A stretch of DNA of 64,000 bases from Burkholderia sp. FERM BP-3421 (GTDB lineage: Bacteria > Pseudomonadota > Gammaproteobacteria > Burkholderiales > Burkholderiaceae). Under the pieces are notes generated by a model. The model was not told the DNA's origin and did not search any database. It worked only from the letters and a program-made list of their open reading frames with translations. Below, in pieces: positions 35,512 to 44,672 of this stretch (position 1 is its first letter; each line of letters begins with the position of its first letter). The stretch covers positions 2,938,737 through 3,002,736 of the forward strand of contig NZ_CP117781.1 of the NCBI RefSeq assembly GCF_028657905.1, written 5' to 3'. Both the position numbers and the translations under genes were made by a program.

Positions 35512-36069
35512 ATGACGACGCCCGCGATCCCTCGGTCGAGTCTTGACGGTGCGCACGCCCGGCTCGATGCGCTCGACGTCCTGATCCGCCGCGTGGCGAC
35601 GCTCGACGCCGAACGCGCGGTGCGCGCGGCGATGACGCGCTACATGGCGCTGTGCGACGTGCCCGGGGCGGCCGGCGACGGCCCGGCCCTCGCCGGCCTG
35701 TTCGCGGCCGACGCGGTGTGGGAGGGCATCGGCCCACAGTACGCAAGCAGGTTCGGCCGCCTCGCAGGCATCGATGCGATCATCGCGATGCTGCGCCGCT
35801 ATCTGCCGCCCGACCCGCATTTCTCGGCGAACCTGCACTTCCTGACGTCGGAATCGATCGACGTCGACGCCGGCCACGCCATCGCGCGCGGCCGCTGGAT
35901 CATGCTGCAGGCTTCACGTTACGCCGACGGCACGGCAGAGCTGATCGCTGCGCGGCTGAGCGTCGATTTCGCGCCGGCCGGCGACGGCTCGACCTGGCTG
36001 ATCCGCCATTTCCGCACCGAACGCGTGCTCGACGGCCCATGGCCGCTCGCCACTGCGCCCCGGCCCTGA
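35512..36069 (+). CDS. iacI: SnoaL-like / NTF2-fold protein
   Basis: A 185-residue NTF2-like protein: RYMALCDVPGAA...ALAGLFAADAVWEGIGP, then a strand-rich barrel ending WLIRHFRTERVLDGPWP. Matches IacI by fold and by position after iacB. An alternative GTG at 35500, overlapping the iacB stop, would add four residues. IacI is thought to act on an early oxidised intermediate. Confidence 0.7.
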   Translation: MTTPAIPRSSLDGAHARLDALDVLIRRVATLDAERAVRAAMTRYMALCDVPGAAGDGPALAGLFAADAVWEGIGPQYASRFGRLAGIDAIIAMLRRYLPPDPHFSANLHFLTSESIDVDAGHAIARGRWIMLQASRYADGTAELIAARLSVDFAPAGDGSTWLIRHFRTERVLDGPWPLATAPRP

Positions 36070-36090
36070 CCCTTTCGCACGCCCCACACC

Positions 36091-37215
36091 ATGACAGGCT
36101 TCATCGACACCGTCACCTTCGGCGGGCCGGGCCCGACGATCGCGATCAAGGACACCATCGACATCGCGGGCCGTCCGACCCGCGCGGCCAGCCGAGCGCT
36201 GGCCGACGCGCCGCCCGCCGCGCAACACGCGGACGTCGTGCGCCTGCTGCTCGATGCCGGCTGGCAGATCGCCGGCAAGGCGAACATGCATGAGCTGGCG
36301 TTCGGCATGACGGGCATCAACGACTACACCGGCACGCCGGTCAATCCGCAGGATGCGACGCGCATTCCGGGCGGCTCGTCGAGCGGCTCCGCGTCGCTGG
36401 TCGGCCTCGGTGCGGTCGACGCGGCGCTCGGCACCGACACCGGCGGCTCGATTCGCGGGCCGGCCGCCTGCTGCGGCGTCACCGGCCTGAAGCCGACCTT
36501 CGGCCGCGTATCGCGGCGCGGCGTCGCACCGGCCGAATCGACGCTCGACTGCGTGGGGCCGTTCGCGCGCGACATCCGCATGCTCGCCGCAGCGATGGCC
36601 GCAATCGCACCCGGCTTCGATCGCACGCTCGCGACGACGCCGGTAACGGATTGCACCGTCGCGCAAGTCGTCGTCGACGCCGATCCGGCCATCGCCGCCG
36701 CGCTCGACGCGGCCATCCGCGCGGCCGGCTATCGTTCGCGGCGCATCGTGCTCGACGACCTGCGCGCCGCCTTCGATGCCGGCCTCACGGTGATCAACGC
36801 GGAGACCTCGCGCGCGTTCGGCCACCTCGTCGCGACCGGCCGGCTCGGCGCCGATCTCGATGCGCGGCTGCGCACCGCCGCGACGACCACGCCCGCCACG
36901 CAGGCCGCCGCCGAAGTCGTGCGCGCGCGGTTCGCCGCGCAGGTGGACTTCGCGCTGCGCAACGCGGATGTGCTCGTGCTGCCGACGCTCCCTGCGTTGC
37001 CGATCACGCTCGACGAGGCGCGCAGCGGCGTGTCGGTGATCGCGATGTCGTCGCTGATCCGCCCGTTCAACCTGAGCGGCCATCCCGCGCTCAGCCTGCC
37101 GCTGCCGCTCGCCGGCTCGCCGCTGAAGAGCGGGCTGCAGATCGTCGGGCGCAAGGGCGCGGACGAACAGGTATGCGCGATCGCCGCGCACTTCGAGGCG
37201 GCGCTGGCCGCCTGA
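36091..37215 (+). CDS. iacH: Amidase-signature family hydrolase
   Basis: A 374-residue amidase-signature enzyme with the Ser-cisSer-Lys triad K20 (IAIKD), S96 (IPGGSSSGS) and S120 (DTGGSIRGPAA). Shorter than most amidases (about 450) and close to the iac-cluster IacH. It should hydrolyse an amide or C-C bonded intermediate between dioxindole-3-acetate and the anthranilate-level compound. Confidence 0.8.
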   Translation: MTGFIDTVTFGGPGPTIAIKDTIDIAGRPTRAASRALADAPPAAQHADVVRLLLDAGWQIAGKANMHELAFGMTGINDYTGTPVNPQDATRIPGGSSSGSASLVGLGAVDAALGTDTGGSIRGPAACCGVTGLKPTFGRVSRRGVAPAESTLDCVGPFARDIRMLAAAMAAIAPGFDRTLATTPVTDCTVAQVVVDADPAIAAALDAAIRAAGYRSRRIVLDDLRAAFDAGLTVINAETSRAFGHLVATGRLGADLDARLRTAATTTPATQAAAEVVRARFAAQVDFALRNADVLVLPTLPALPITLDEARSGVSVIAMSSLIRPFNLSGHPALSLPLPLAGSPLKSGLQIVGRKGADEQVCAIAAHFEAALAA

Positions 37216-37265
37216 TCCATCATGCGTACGCGCCGGCGCGTACGCCTACCCGGAATCCATGAACC

Positions 37266-38009
37266 ATGTCCGATCGAGTCGTACTTGTCACCGGCGCCGC
37301 GCGCGGGCTCGGCGCCGTCATCGCCGAACGCTTTCATGCGGCCGGCTATCGCGTCGCGCTTGCCGACATCGCCGTCGACGCCATCGAGGCGCACACCCGC
37401 GTGCTCGACCCCGACGGCGCGCGCGTCGTCGCGCTGCCGCTCGACGTCACGTCCAAACGCGATTTCGAAGCCGCGCGCGATGCGCTCGTCGCGCGCTGGG
37501 GCGCGATCGACGTGCTCGTCAACAACGCGGGCGCGTCGAAAGTCGTGCCCGCGATGGAGATCACGGCCGAGCAGTTCGATCGGGTGATCGACGTCAATCT
37601 GCGCAGCGTGCTGTTCGGATGCCAGGTATTCGGCCAGTATTTTTCGTCGCGCGGCGCGGGCCGCATCGTCAACATCGCATCGCTCGCTGGACAGAACGGC
37701 GGCTCGGCGACGGGCGCTCACTACGCGGCCGCGAAGGGCGGCACGCTGACGCTGACCAAGGTGTTCGCGCGCGATCTCGCCGCACAAGGCGTGACGGTCA
37801 ACGCGATCTCGCCGGGGCCGCTCGATTTGCCGATCGTTTATGAAAGCGTCGCGCCGGAGAGCCTCCGGCGCGTGCTCGCCAGCCTGCCGGGCGGGCGCCT
37901 CGGCTCGGCCGGGTTCGTCGCGGACGCGGCCGTGCTGCTTGCGTCCGGCGACGCGCATTTCGCGAACGGCGCGTGCTGGGATATCAACGGCGGGTTGTAT
38001 ATGCGGTGA
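37266..38009 (+). CDS. iacE: Short-chain dehydrogenase/reductase
   Basis: A 247-residue classical SDR: TGAARGLGAVIAERF for NAD(P) binding, NNAGAS, active-site YAAAK with a preceding Ser in NIASLAGQN, and ISPGPLDLP. In iac pathways IacE helps form dioxindole-3-acetate. Last gene of the iacABIHE run; the next gene is convergent 35 bp away. Confidence 0.8.
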   Translation: MSDRVVLVTGAARGLGAVIAERFHAAGYRVALADIAVDAIEAHTRVLDPDGARVVALPLDVTSKRDFEAARDALVARWGAIDVLVNNAGASKVVPAMEITAEQFDRVIDVNLRSVLFGCQVFGQYFSSRGAGRIVNIASLAGQNGGSATGAHYAAAKGGTLTLTKVFARDLAAQGVTVNAISPGPLDLPIVYESVAPESLRRVLASLPGGRLGSAGFVADAAVLLASGDAHFANGACWDINGGLYMR

Positions 38010-38044
38010 GCCGGCGCGTGCGCGCCGCGCCACCGCCCGCAACG

Positions 38045-38677
38045 CTAGCGCGACGCGTCGCCTTCGTCGCCCCACACCGCCATCACGTCGCGCACCAGTG
38101 CCGCGATCGACGTCGCGCCGAGTTTCTCCTTGATGCTCGCGCGATGCACGTCGACAGTCTTCACGCTGATCGACAGGTCCGACGCGATCTGCTTGCTGCC
38201 CTTGCCATCGATGACGCCGCGCAGCACCTCTTTCTCGCGCGCGGTCAGCGCATCGAGCCGCTGACGCAATTCGCGGTGACGCCTGCCCGATGCATGCCGC
38301 TGCCGCGCGAGCCGCAGCGCGCGCTGCACGCATTCGAGCATCTGCTGCGAGTTGTACGGCTTCTCGACGAAATCAATCGCGCCGTTCTGCAGTGCGCGCA
38401 CGGACATCGGGATGTCGCCGTGCCCGCTGACGAAGATCACCGGCAGCGTCGCGCCGCGCGCATTCAGTTCCGCCTGCACGTCGAACCCGCCCTTCTCCGG
38501 CATGCGCACGTCGAGCACCAGGCACGCGGGCAGGTTCACGTCGAAGCGCGCGAGAAAATCCGCCGCGTTCGCGAACCCTTCCGAAGCAATCCCGACCGAT
38601 TCGAGCAACCACGCGAGCGAGGTCCGCATGCCGCCGTCGTCGTCGACGATGTATACGATCGGAGCGGATGGCGTCAT
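38045..38677 (-). CDS. iacR2: FixJ/NarL-type response regulator of the iac cluster
   Basis: A 210-residue two-domain regulator: receiver (YIVDDDGGMRTSLAWLL, phospho-acceptor D56 in CLVLDVRMPEKGG, VSGHGDIPMSVRA, FVEKPYNSQ) and LuxR-type helix-turn-helix (LTAREKEVLRGVIDGKGSKQ, SVKTVDVHRASIKEKL). Its likely kinase is encoded at 32112-33605, not adjacent. A two-component system responding to indole-3-acetate is known for PsJN. Confidence 0.78.
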   Translation of the reverse strand: MTPSAPIVYIVDDDGGMRTSLAWLLESVGIASEGFANAADFLARFDVNLPACLVLDVRMPEKGGFDVQAELNARGATLPVIFVSGHGDIPMSVRALQNGAIDFVEKPYNSQQMLECVQRALRLARQRHASGRRHRELRQRLDALTAREKEVLRGVIDGKGSKQIASDLSISVKTVDVHRASIKEKLGATSIAALVRDVMAVWGDEGDASR

Positions 38678-39023
38678 CGGGTTGTCTCGAAAATATCGGT
38701 ATGGGTATCGGACGCATCGCGCGCGAAGCCGGCGACCGGCCCGTTGCGCTCGCGCTCGCGGGGGATACGGCACATCATAACGAGCCGGAAACCCACTGAA
38801 AACCCCTGCATGCCTCGCATGAACGCGCGATCGCGTTTTTTCCTCGGGGCGCGATCCAACGATAGGTAGAACCTTTAGACGTGTTGGCGGAAATGCCAGC
38901 TCCGGCGTCAATCGTTCGAATGTTCTTCCGCTTTTTCGCGACGTACGCTCGCGTCATCGTTAACGATCCGCCGCGCTGCTCGCGCACGCGCCATCGCCGC
39001 TTTCGTTCACTCAGGAGCACCCC
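38678..39023. promoter_or_regulatory. Divergent promoter region iacR2 / iacG
   Basis: No gene in about 345 bp. CTTTAGAC at 38873-38880 resembles the TCTAGACT core found before iacA and the porin gene. Position fits promoters for both neighbours; exact elements are not assigned. Confidence 0.4.
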
Positions 39024-39605
39024 ATGCCCCCTACTCCCGCCGCGTCCGCCGCGTCCGCTTCGCCCTTCGCATCCGACCGCCAGCGCACGACGCGCGTCGA
39101 GCCGACCGATACGCTGAAGGCCTTCCGCCAGGCGATGGCCCACCTCGGCGCGGCCGTCAACGTGATCACCACGGCCGGACCGCACGGCCGCGGCGGCATC
39201 ACGGCGAGCGCCGTGTGCTCCGTCACCGACACTCCGCCGACCGTGCTGGTCTGCCTCAACCGGTCGAGCGCGCTGCATGCGATCTTCGAGCGCAATCGCC
39301 ACGTCTGCATCAACGTGCTGCCGGCCGAGCACGAACTCCTCGCGCGGCATTTCGCGGGACTCACCGAGTTGCCGATGGAACGTCGCTTCGACTTGCCCGT
39401 CTGGGATCGCGGCGAGCGGGACGTGCCCGTGCTGCGCGACGCGCTCGCGAGCGTGCAGGGTACGATCGCCGAGATGAAGGAGGTCGGGTCGCATTCGGTG
39501 ATGTTCATCGAGACAACGTCGATTCGCGTGCGCGACGACGGCGACAGCCTCATCTACTTCAACCGCGCGTTTCATCGCGTCGCGCGCACGGCATCCGTGC
39601 GGTGA
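39024..39605 (+). CDS. iacG: Flavin reductase of the two-component monooxygenase
   Basis: A 193-residue flavin reductase-like protein: LKAFRQAMAHLGAAVNVITT, GITASAVCSVTDTPPTVLVC, NRSSALHAIFERNRHVCINV. It reduces free FMN/FAD with NAD(P)H to feed IacA. It stands alone at the right end of the island, divergent from the response regulator. Confidence 0.82.
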   Translation: MPPTPAASAASASPFASDRQRTTRVEPTDTLKAFRQAMAHLGAAVNVITTAGPHGRGGITASAVCSVTDTPPTVLVCLNRSSALHAIFERNRHVCINVLPAEHELLARHFAGLTELPMERRFDLPVWDRGERDVPVLRDALASVQGTIAEMKEVGSHSVMFIETTSIRVRDDGDSLIYFNRAFHRVARTASVR

Positions 39606-39639
39606 CGCCGCGCCGCGCGGCCCGAGGCTGACTACGCCG

Positions 39640-40050
39640 CCGCGCGCGGCGCGCGCGGCCCGGCCGCGAGGGCCGCGCCCACGAACAGCGTCAGCGCCGA
39701 ATGCGCGAACCTGCGCGCCGGCCCCGCGCGGTTCGACACTCAGCCGATCGCGAACGGCCGCTCGGTCTGGCCGAACATGAAGATCGTCGCAAACGCGCGG
39801 GTGCCCTTCGCCCACGGCAGGTCGTGCCGCAGCGAACGCCGTGGTCGACGCGATGGCCGACAGGAACGTCGCGCCGAACAGCACGTCGCGGGAACGCGGC
39901 CGTCGGATGGACAACCCGCGCGGGCACCAGCGTCGCGATGGCGAGCAATGCGTTGAGCACGGCCAGCGCCAGCCCGCCGCGGATCCGGTCGAGCATCCCC
40001 GGCCACACCGCGCCGACATCATGGTCGCCGCGCCGGGCATTACGTAGAAT
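39640..40050 (-). pseudogene. Decayed small membrane-protein gene
   Basis: Three minus frames joined by frameshifts give one plausible protein: GGLALAVLNALLAIATLVPA, then RDVLFGATFLSAIASTTAFAA, then AKGTRAFATIFMFGQTERPF with an in-frame stop, then FAHSALTLFVGAALAAG. At least two frameshifts and a nonsense codon show it is dead. It marks the right junction of the island, upstream of and divergent from the intact oxygenase gene. Confidence 0.55.
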
Positions 40051-40070
40051 ACGGGCACCACCGAGGAACG

Positions 40071-40850
40071 ATGAGCTTGCCGATGACGACCTTGCCGCTC
40101 GATTTCACGTCCGGCCCCACGCTCGCGCCCGAGGCCGAGACCTCGCCCGCCGCGCGCCTGGGTGCGCTCGACTGGCCAACGCTGGAGGCCGACCTCGCGA
40201 CGCGCGGCTATGCGATCCTGCCGTCGGTGCTGACGCCCGACCTGTGCCGCGCGGCCGCGGCGCTGTATGACGACGCCGCGACGCGCTTTCGCAGTCGCGT
40301 CGTGATGTCGCGCCATCATTTCGGACAAGGTGAATACCGTTACTTCAGCTATCCGCTTCCGGAACCCGTGGCCGACTTGCGCGCCGCGCTGTATCCCTTG
40401 CTCGCGCCGATCGCGAACCGCTGGCATGCGGCGCTGCGGATCGACGCGCGCTTTCCCGCCGAGCACGCGGCCTTGCTCGCCCGCTGTCACGCCGCGGGGC
40501 AGCGACGCCCGACGCCGCTGATGCTGCGCTATCGCGCGGGCGACTATTGCTGTCTGCACCAGGACCTGTACGGCGAGCACGTGTTCCCGCTGCAGGCCGT
40601 GTTCCTGCTCGACGAACCCGGTCGCGACTTCGGCGGCGGCGAGCTGATGCTGACCGAGCAGGCCGCGCGCGGAGCGCCGCGTGCTGAAATCGTGCCGCTG
40701 CGGCAAGGCGACGGCGTCGTATTCGCGGTCAACCACCGGCCCGTGCGCAGCGCGCGCGGCTTCGCGCGCGCGAGCATGCGCCACGGCGTCAGCCGCGTGC
40801 ACGACGGCCAGCGCACCACGCTGGGCCTCATCTTCCACGACGCCGCCTGA
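40071..40850 (+). CDS. 2OG-Fe(II) oxygenase, predicted DNA-alkylation repair (PF09859 type), displaced from the ada operon
   Basis: A 259-residue intact paralogue of the 13225 protein with the iron motif LHQDLYGEH and distal SMRHGVSR. Its first 125 bp, including the ribosome site GAGGAACG, match the stub at 18142, so it was probably once the fourth gene of an ada operon. At its present place no Ada-type promoter box is found in the 500 bp upstream, so damage-inducible control may be lost. Confidence 0.8.
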   Translation: MSLPMTTLPLDFTSGPTLAPEAETSPAARLGALDWPTLEADLATRGYAILPSVLTPDLCRAAAALYDDAATRFRSRVVMSRHHFGQGEYRYFSYPLPEPVADLRAALYPLLAPIANRWHAALRIDARFPAEHAALLARCHAAGQRRPTPLMLRYRAGDYCCLHQDLYGEHVFPLQAVFLLDEPGRDFGGGELMLTEQAARGAPRAEIVPLRQGDGVVFAVNHRPVRSARGFARASMRHGVSRVHDGQRTTLGLIFHDAA

Positions 40851-41286
40851 GCGGCCCTGCTCCCGCCCCGCGCCGGCCCGCGCGCGGACCCGACGGCACT
40901 GAGCCGTCCCGTTCGTGCACCGCATTCCCGCGTGAATCCGGATGCCGGCTCCTGTGAGACCAGGCTTCGCGCCGACGCGCGCGCTCCCGCGCCTTGCCGC
41001 AACCCACGCCAATGCATGCGGCCACACGGGCCCGCTGCGTCGCCTCACCCCCGGCACAACGCACGCCCATGCCGCGGCGCGGCCCGCATGACAAGGGCGA
41101 ACCAAGCAATAGGCGGCCCTTCCGCCGCCGAAAACGACACGCATCCCGCGTACTGGAAAGCGTCCGAAACGCCCGCCATATTAGTACTCGTTCGATTTTA
41201 AGAAACAACCTACAGTTTTTGTCTTAAACATAGGACAACCGCCAAATCCCTCCGACAGACGGCGATACCATGGCTCGCCTCGACCC
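40851..41286. other. Intergenic region, no gene seen
   Basis: No coding frame with protein-like content. The last 100 bp (about 41175-41270) are less GC-rich and probably hold the promoter of the hybrid kinase. Confidence 0.4.
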
Positions 41287-43830
41287 ATGCTCCCGCCGTC
41301 AGCGCATCACATCGTGCATTTCGTTTCGTTCCGCTTCCTCGCCAGGCCGTCTTCCGCGTCGCATCGCGCCGGCGGGCCGGGTCTTCATCCGAAGGCCCGG
41401 CCCGCCGGCGCGACGTGGCGACGGCGGCTGGTCGCGTGCCTGCTGGCGTTCTGGCTGCCCACGGCATTCGCTGCGGGGCCCGCGCCCGCGTTCACCGACG
41501 AGGAGCGCGACTGGATCCGTGCGCATCCGGTCGTACGCGTCGCCTCGGAGCCGAGCTGGCGCCCATTCGAATACGTCGACCGCGGCCGCCGCGTCGGCAT
41601 CATCCCGTCCTACCTCGACGCCATCTCGCTCATCTCGGGCCTGCATTTCGAGCCGGTGCAGCAAGCGCAATGGGGACACTCGCTCAGGATGCTGCAGGAA
41701 GGCCAGCTCGATCTGCTGCCCGACATCTGGAACGAGTCGATACACGCGCGGTTCGGCGATAACGCGGTCAGCACCACGCCCTATCTCGTCTGCCGCATCG
41801 CGATCGTCACCGCGAACGACCACACGATGGTCTTCGACCTCGGCAAGCTGACCGGCAAGCGCGTCGCCATCAAGCGCGACGGCGGCATCGAATACTTCCT
41901 GCGCAGCAAATACCCGGGCATCGAGATCCTGCGCTTCAAGGACGAGGAACAGGCGCTCGAAGCCGTGCGCGACGGTCTCGCCGACGCGGCGATCGGCGTC
42001 GACGCCTCGATGCTGCCGACCGTCCGGCGTCGCTTCACCAATCGCCTGTTCGTGTCGGGGATGGCCGCGAGCCATCCGGTCTCGGTATCGATGGTGACGC
42101 GCAAGGACATGCCGATCCTCGCCTCGATCATCGACAAGTCGCTGGCGGCGATGTCCTCGCGCCAGACGGAAGCCATTCTCGACCAATGGCTCGGGCAGGC
42201 GAACTACGGGCAGCCCACCTTCGAGTCGATTCTCCGCTATCGCTGGAAGCAGCTGCTCGCGGTCGCGGTCGCGATGCTCGGGTTCGCGATCCTCGCGCTG
42301 ATCTCGATGAAGGCGCGCGCCCGCGCGGTGCGCAGCGAGCGCGACAAGAGCGCGTTCCTCGCGTTCATGAGCCACGAGGTGCGCACGCCCATGCACACCG
42401 TGCTGTCGTCGCTCGAGTTGCTGCAGGGATCGCGGCTGGATCCGGCGCTCGCCGAGCGGACCAGCGCCGCGATCGTGGCCTCCGAGACGCTGCTCGCGCT
42501 GCTCGACGAGGTGCTCGAATACTCGCGGGTGGGCTCGCGCGGCGCGCGGCTCGAACGCATCGCCACGCCGATCGGCGCATGGGCCGATGACACGCTCGAC
42601 ATGGTGCGTTGCCGGGCCGAGAAGAAGGGGCTCTCGCTGTCGCTCGAGATCGAATGCAATCCGCAGCTGACCTTGTTGATCGACCCGATGCGGCTGCGCC
42701 AGATCGTATCGAACCTGCTCATCAACGCGATCAAGTTCACCGACCAGGGTTGGGTGGGCCTGCGCATCGGCTACGCGCAGACGACCCGCTCCGACTGGAC
42801 CGGCACGCTCACGCTCGAAGTATTCGATACCGGCATCGGCATCCTGCCCGAGCAGCTGCCGCATCTGTTCGATGCGTACTGGCAGGCGGAGCAGTCCTCG
42901 CGGCGCAGCAACAGCGGCGCGGGCCTGGGCCTCGCGATCTGCAAGGAGCTGTGCGTGCTGATGGGCGGCAGCATCGACGTGCAGAGCACGCTGGGCGGCA
43001 ACACGAGCTTCACGGTGCGGATTCCCGCCCTGATCGAGGAACCGGGCCATGCGCCGCCCACGGCCCGGCGCGCGCCGCCCCCTCTGCTCGCGGGCCCGCC
43101 GCGGCCATCCGGCGACGCGTCGACGCCGGAGTCATCCGCGTCGCCTGCGCCCCTGCCGCTGTCGCCGTCGGCCGAGACCCCCGACGCCCGGCGCAAACCG
43201 CAACTGCTCGTGGTCGACGACCATGAAGCCGTCCAGCTCGCGCTCCGCAGCCAGCTCGATGCGCTCGGCTGTGCGTCGTTCATCGCCGGAACGGGTTCTG
43301 CCGCGCTCGCCGCGTTCGAGCACGGCGCCTACGACATGGTGCTGCTCGATTGCAACCTGCCTGACATCAGCGGGTACACGGTCGCTGAACGCATGCGCGA
43401 ATGGGAAGCGGCGACTGGCCGCCACACACCGCTGATCGCGATCTCGGCCGCCACCGACGACGAGCATCGGATGCGCTGCGTGACGAGCGGAATGGACGGC
43501 ATCCTGGCGAAACCGCTGCGGCTCGGCGCGCTGCGCGAGCTGATCGCGATGTGGTGTCCGGATGCCGCGATCGGCGCACCGGTCGAATCGCCGGCCGCAC
43601 CCGCGCCTTCCGTCGATGCGCCGGGGCAGTTCAACATCCGGGCGCTGGAAGGCGATATCGCGCTGCTCAAGCACGCGCTCGATGACAACGATCCGGAAGG
43701 CGCGCGCTATGCGATCCATCGGATCCGCGGTGCCGCGCACATCGCCGGCTGGGAACATATCGCGGAAATCGCGGGGCTGTGGGAAACCCATCTGCTCGAA
43801 CATGGCCGCCCGACCGCGCTCGATGCGTGA
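41287..43830 (+). CDS. BvgS/EvgS-like hybrid sensor histidine kinase
   Basis: An 847-residue unorthodox kinase. Order: signal/anchor (about 45-65, LVACLLAFWLPTAFAAGP), one periplasmic Venus-flytrap domain (70-300, HPVVRVASEPSWRPFEYV), a membrane helix (about 318-340), HisKA with H363 in FMSHEVRTPMHTVL, HATPase, a Pro/Ser linker, a receiver with D688 (MVLLDCNLPDISGY) and a C-terminal HPt with H811 (AIHRIRGAAHIAG). A separate response regulator is not adjacent, so it is an orphan. The start is uncertain; shorter starts would place the signal sequence nearer the N-terminus. Confidence 0.85.
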   Translation: MLPPSAHHIVHFVSFRFLARPSSASHRAGGPGLHPKARPAGATWRRRLVACLLAFWLPTAFAAGPAPAFTDEERDWIRAHPVVRVASEPSWRPFEYVDRGRRVGIIPSYLDAISLISGLHFEPVQQAQWGHSLRMLQEGQLDLLPDIWNESIHARFGDNAVSTTPYLVCRIAIVTANDHTMVFDLGKLTGKRVAIKRDGGIEYFLRSKYPGIEILRFKDEEQALEAVRDGLADAAIGVDASMLPTVRRRFTNRLFVSGMAASHPVSVSMVTRKDMPILASIIDKSLAAMSSRQTEAILDQWLGQANYGQPTFESILRYRWKQLLAVAVAMLGFAILALISMKARARAVRSERDKSAFLAFMSHEVRTPMHTVLSSLELLQGSRLDPALAERTSAAIVASETLLALLDEVLEYSRVGSRGARLERIATPIGAWADDTLDMVRCRAEKKGLSLSLEIECNPQLTLLIDPMRLRQIVSNLLINAIKFTDQGWVGLRIGYAQTTRSDWTGTLTLEVFDTGIGILPEQLPHLFDAYWQAEQSSRRSNSGAGLGLAICKELCVLMGGSIDVQSTLGGNTSFTVRIPALIEEPGHAPPTARRAPPPLLAGPPRPSGDASTPESSASPAPLPLSPSAETPDARRKPQLLVVDDHEAVQLALRSQLDALGCASFIAGTGSAALAAFEHGAYDMVLLDCNLPDISGYTVAERMREWEAATGRHTPLIAISAATDDEHRMRCVTSGMDGILAKPLRLGALRELIAMWCPDAAIGAPVESPAAPAPSVDAPGQFNIRALEGDIALLKHALDDNDPEGARYAIHRIRGAAHIAGWEHIAEIAGLWETHLLEHGRPTALDA

Positions 43831-44181
43831 CGGCGGGCGATGCGGGGGCTCGGGGGCTCTGGTATACGGCCACCTCGATAGGACATCCACGGCGACACGC
43901 CGCTTCCGGCGTCGCCATGGCTTGCTGGTTTCGATCATTCATTCGGATTACGACTGATTGTCGGCATGCATGCGAATATGCGACGGCGCGACACGACGCA
44001 TCGGGACAGCGCGCGTCCCACGCCTGATGTATGCCGGCCGGATGAAACCGCCGTGGATGCGACAACCGGCATGAACGCCAGCGCAGGGAAAAACGCCCGA
44101 CAGCAGGAAGATCGGCGCGGCCCCGTGAACGCGCGTCCGGCTCGATCGAGACGCGGGATGCGCGAAATGCACTGGTTCGAA

Positions 44182-44470
44182 TCAGGTGTCTTCCCGCTCG
44201 AATGCGATGAACGCGCGCCGTTCTTCCGCGCTGCATCGGCAGTCGAACACGGTCTTGCCGCTCACCCGGCTTGGTCAGCCGGCGACGTCGATCCAGTCGC
44301 GCCCCCAGCCTGAGTCGAAACCCGCCTGCTCCTCCATGATGACGTCCCGTATTGAAATACGGACCGCCTCCAACGCACCGCGAATCGGGCCATGCAAATC
44401 AAGGCGCGAAGCGCCAACCGATCTCGCAAGTACGAAACGCCACTGCCCGAAGGCCACGCGGGACAAAAGA
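44182..44470 (-). pseudogene. Unidentified coding fragment with internal stop
   Basis: One minus frame reads protein-like sequence (EAVRISIRDVIMEEQAGFDS, then WIDVAG), a TGA at 44277-44275, and continues in frame with KTVFDCRCSAEERRAFIAFE to a stop at 44182. The content suggests a real but broken gene. No family recognised. Confidence 0.3.
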
Positions 44471-44557
44471 TATAGCCGAAGATTTTCCCGAGCGTGCCGA
44501 AGCCCTGCCGAAGCCGGCTCCGCGCAACGCGCCGGCCCATTGCGGGCGGCCGGGATC

Positions 44558-44587
44558 GGGGCCGCCGGCGCAACGACCGGCGGCCCC
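44558..44587 (-). terminator. Hairpin downstream of the S15 peptidase
   Basis: An 11-bp perfect GC stem (44558-44568 with 44577-44587) and 8-nt loop 85 bp after the stop of the leftward S15 gene. No T-tract. Confidence 0.45.
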
Positions 44588-44672
44588 CCTCGGATCAGCG
44601 ACGGCGGATCCGAATAAGAAAACGGCAGCCCACGCGCCCGACCGCGCCCGTGGACCACCGCGCACCGCCCCG

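Larger units (their letters stand above)
43831..44672. other. Intergenic region with a possible gene fragment and a hairpin
   Basis: No intact gene. A leftward coding-like fragment (44182-44470) and a terminator-like hairpin (44558-44587) are listed separately; the rest shows nothing recognisable. Confidence 0.4.

Noticed and set aside
38775..41144. A 789-codon minus-strand open frame across iacG and the oxygenase
   Set aside because: It crosses two well-defined plus-strand genes and a decayed gene; the composition is typical of antisense frames in high-GC DNA.
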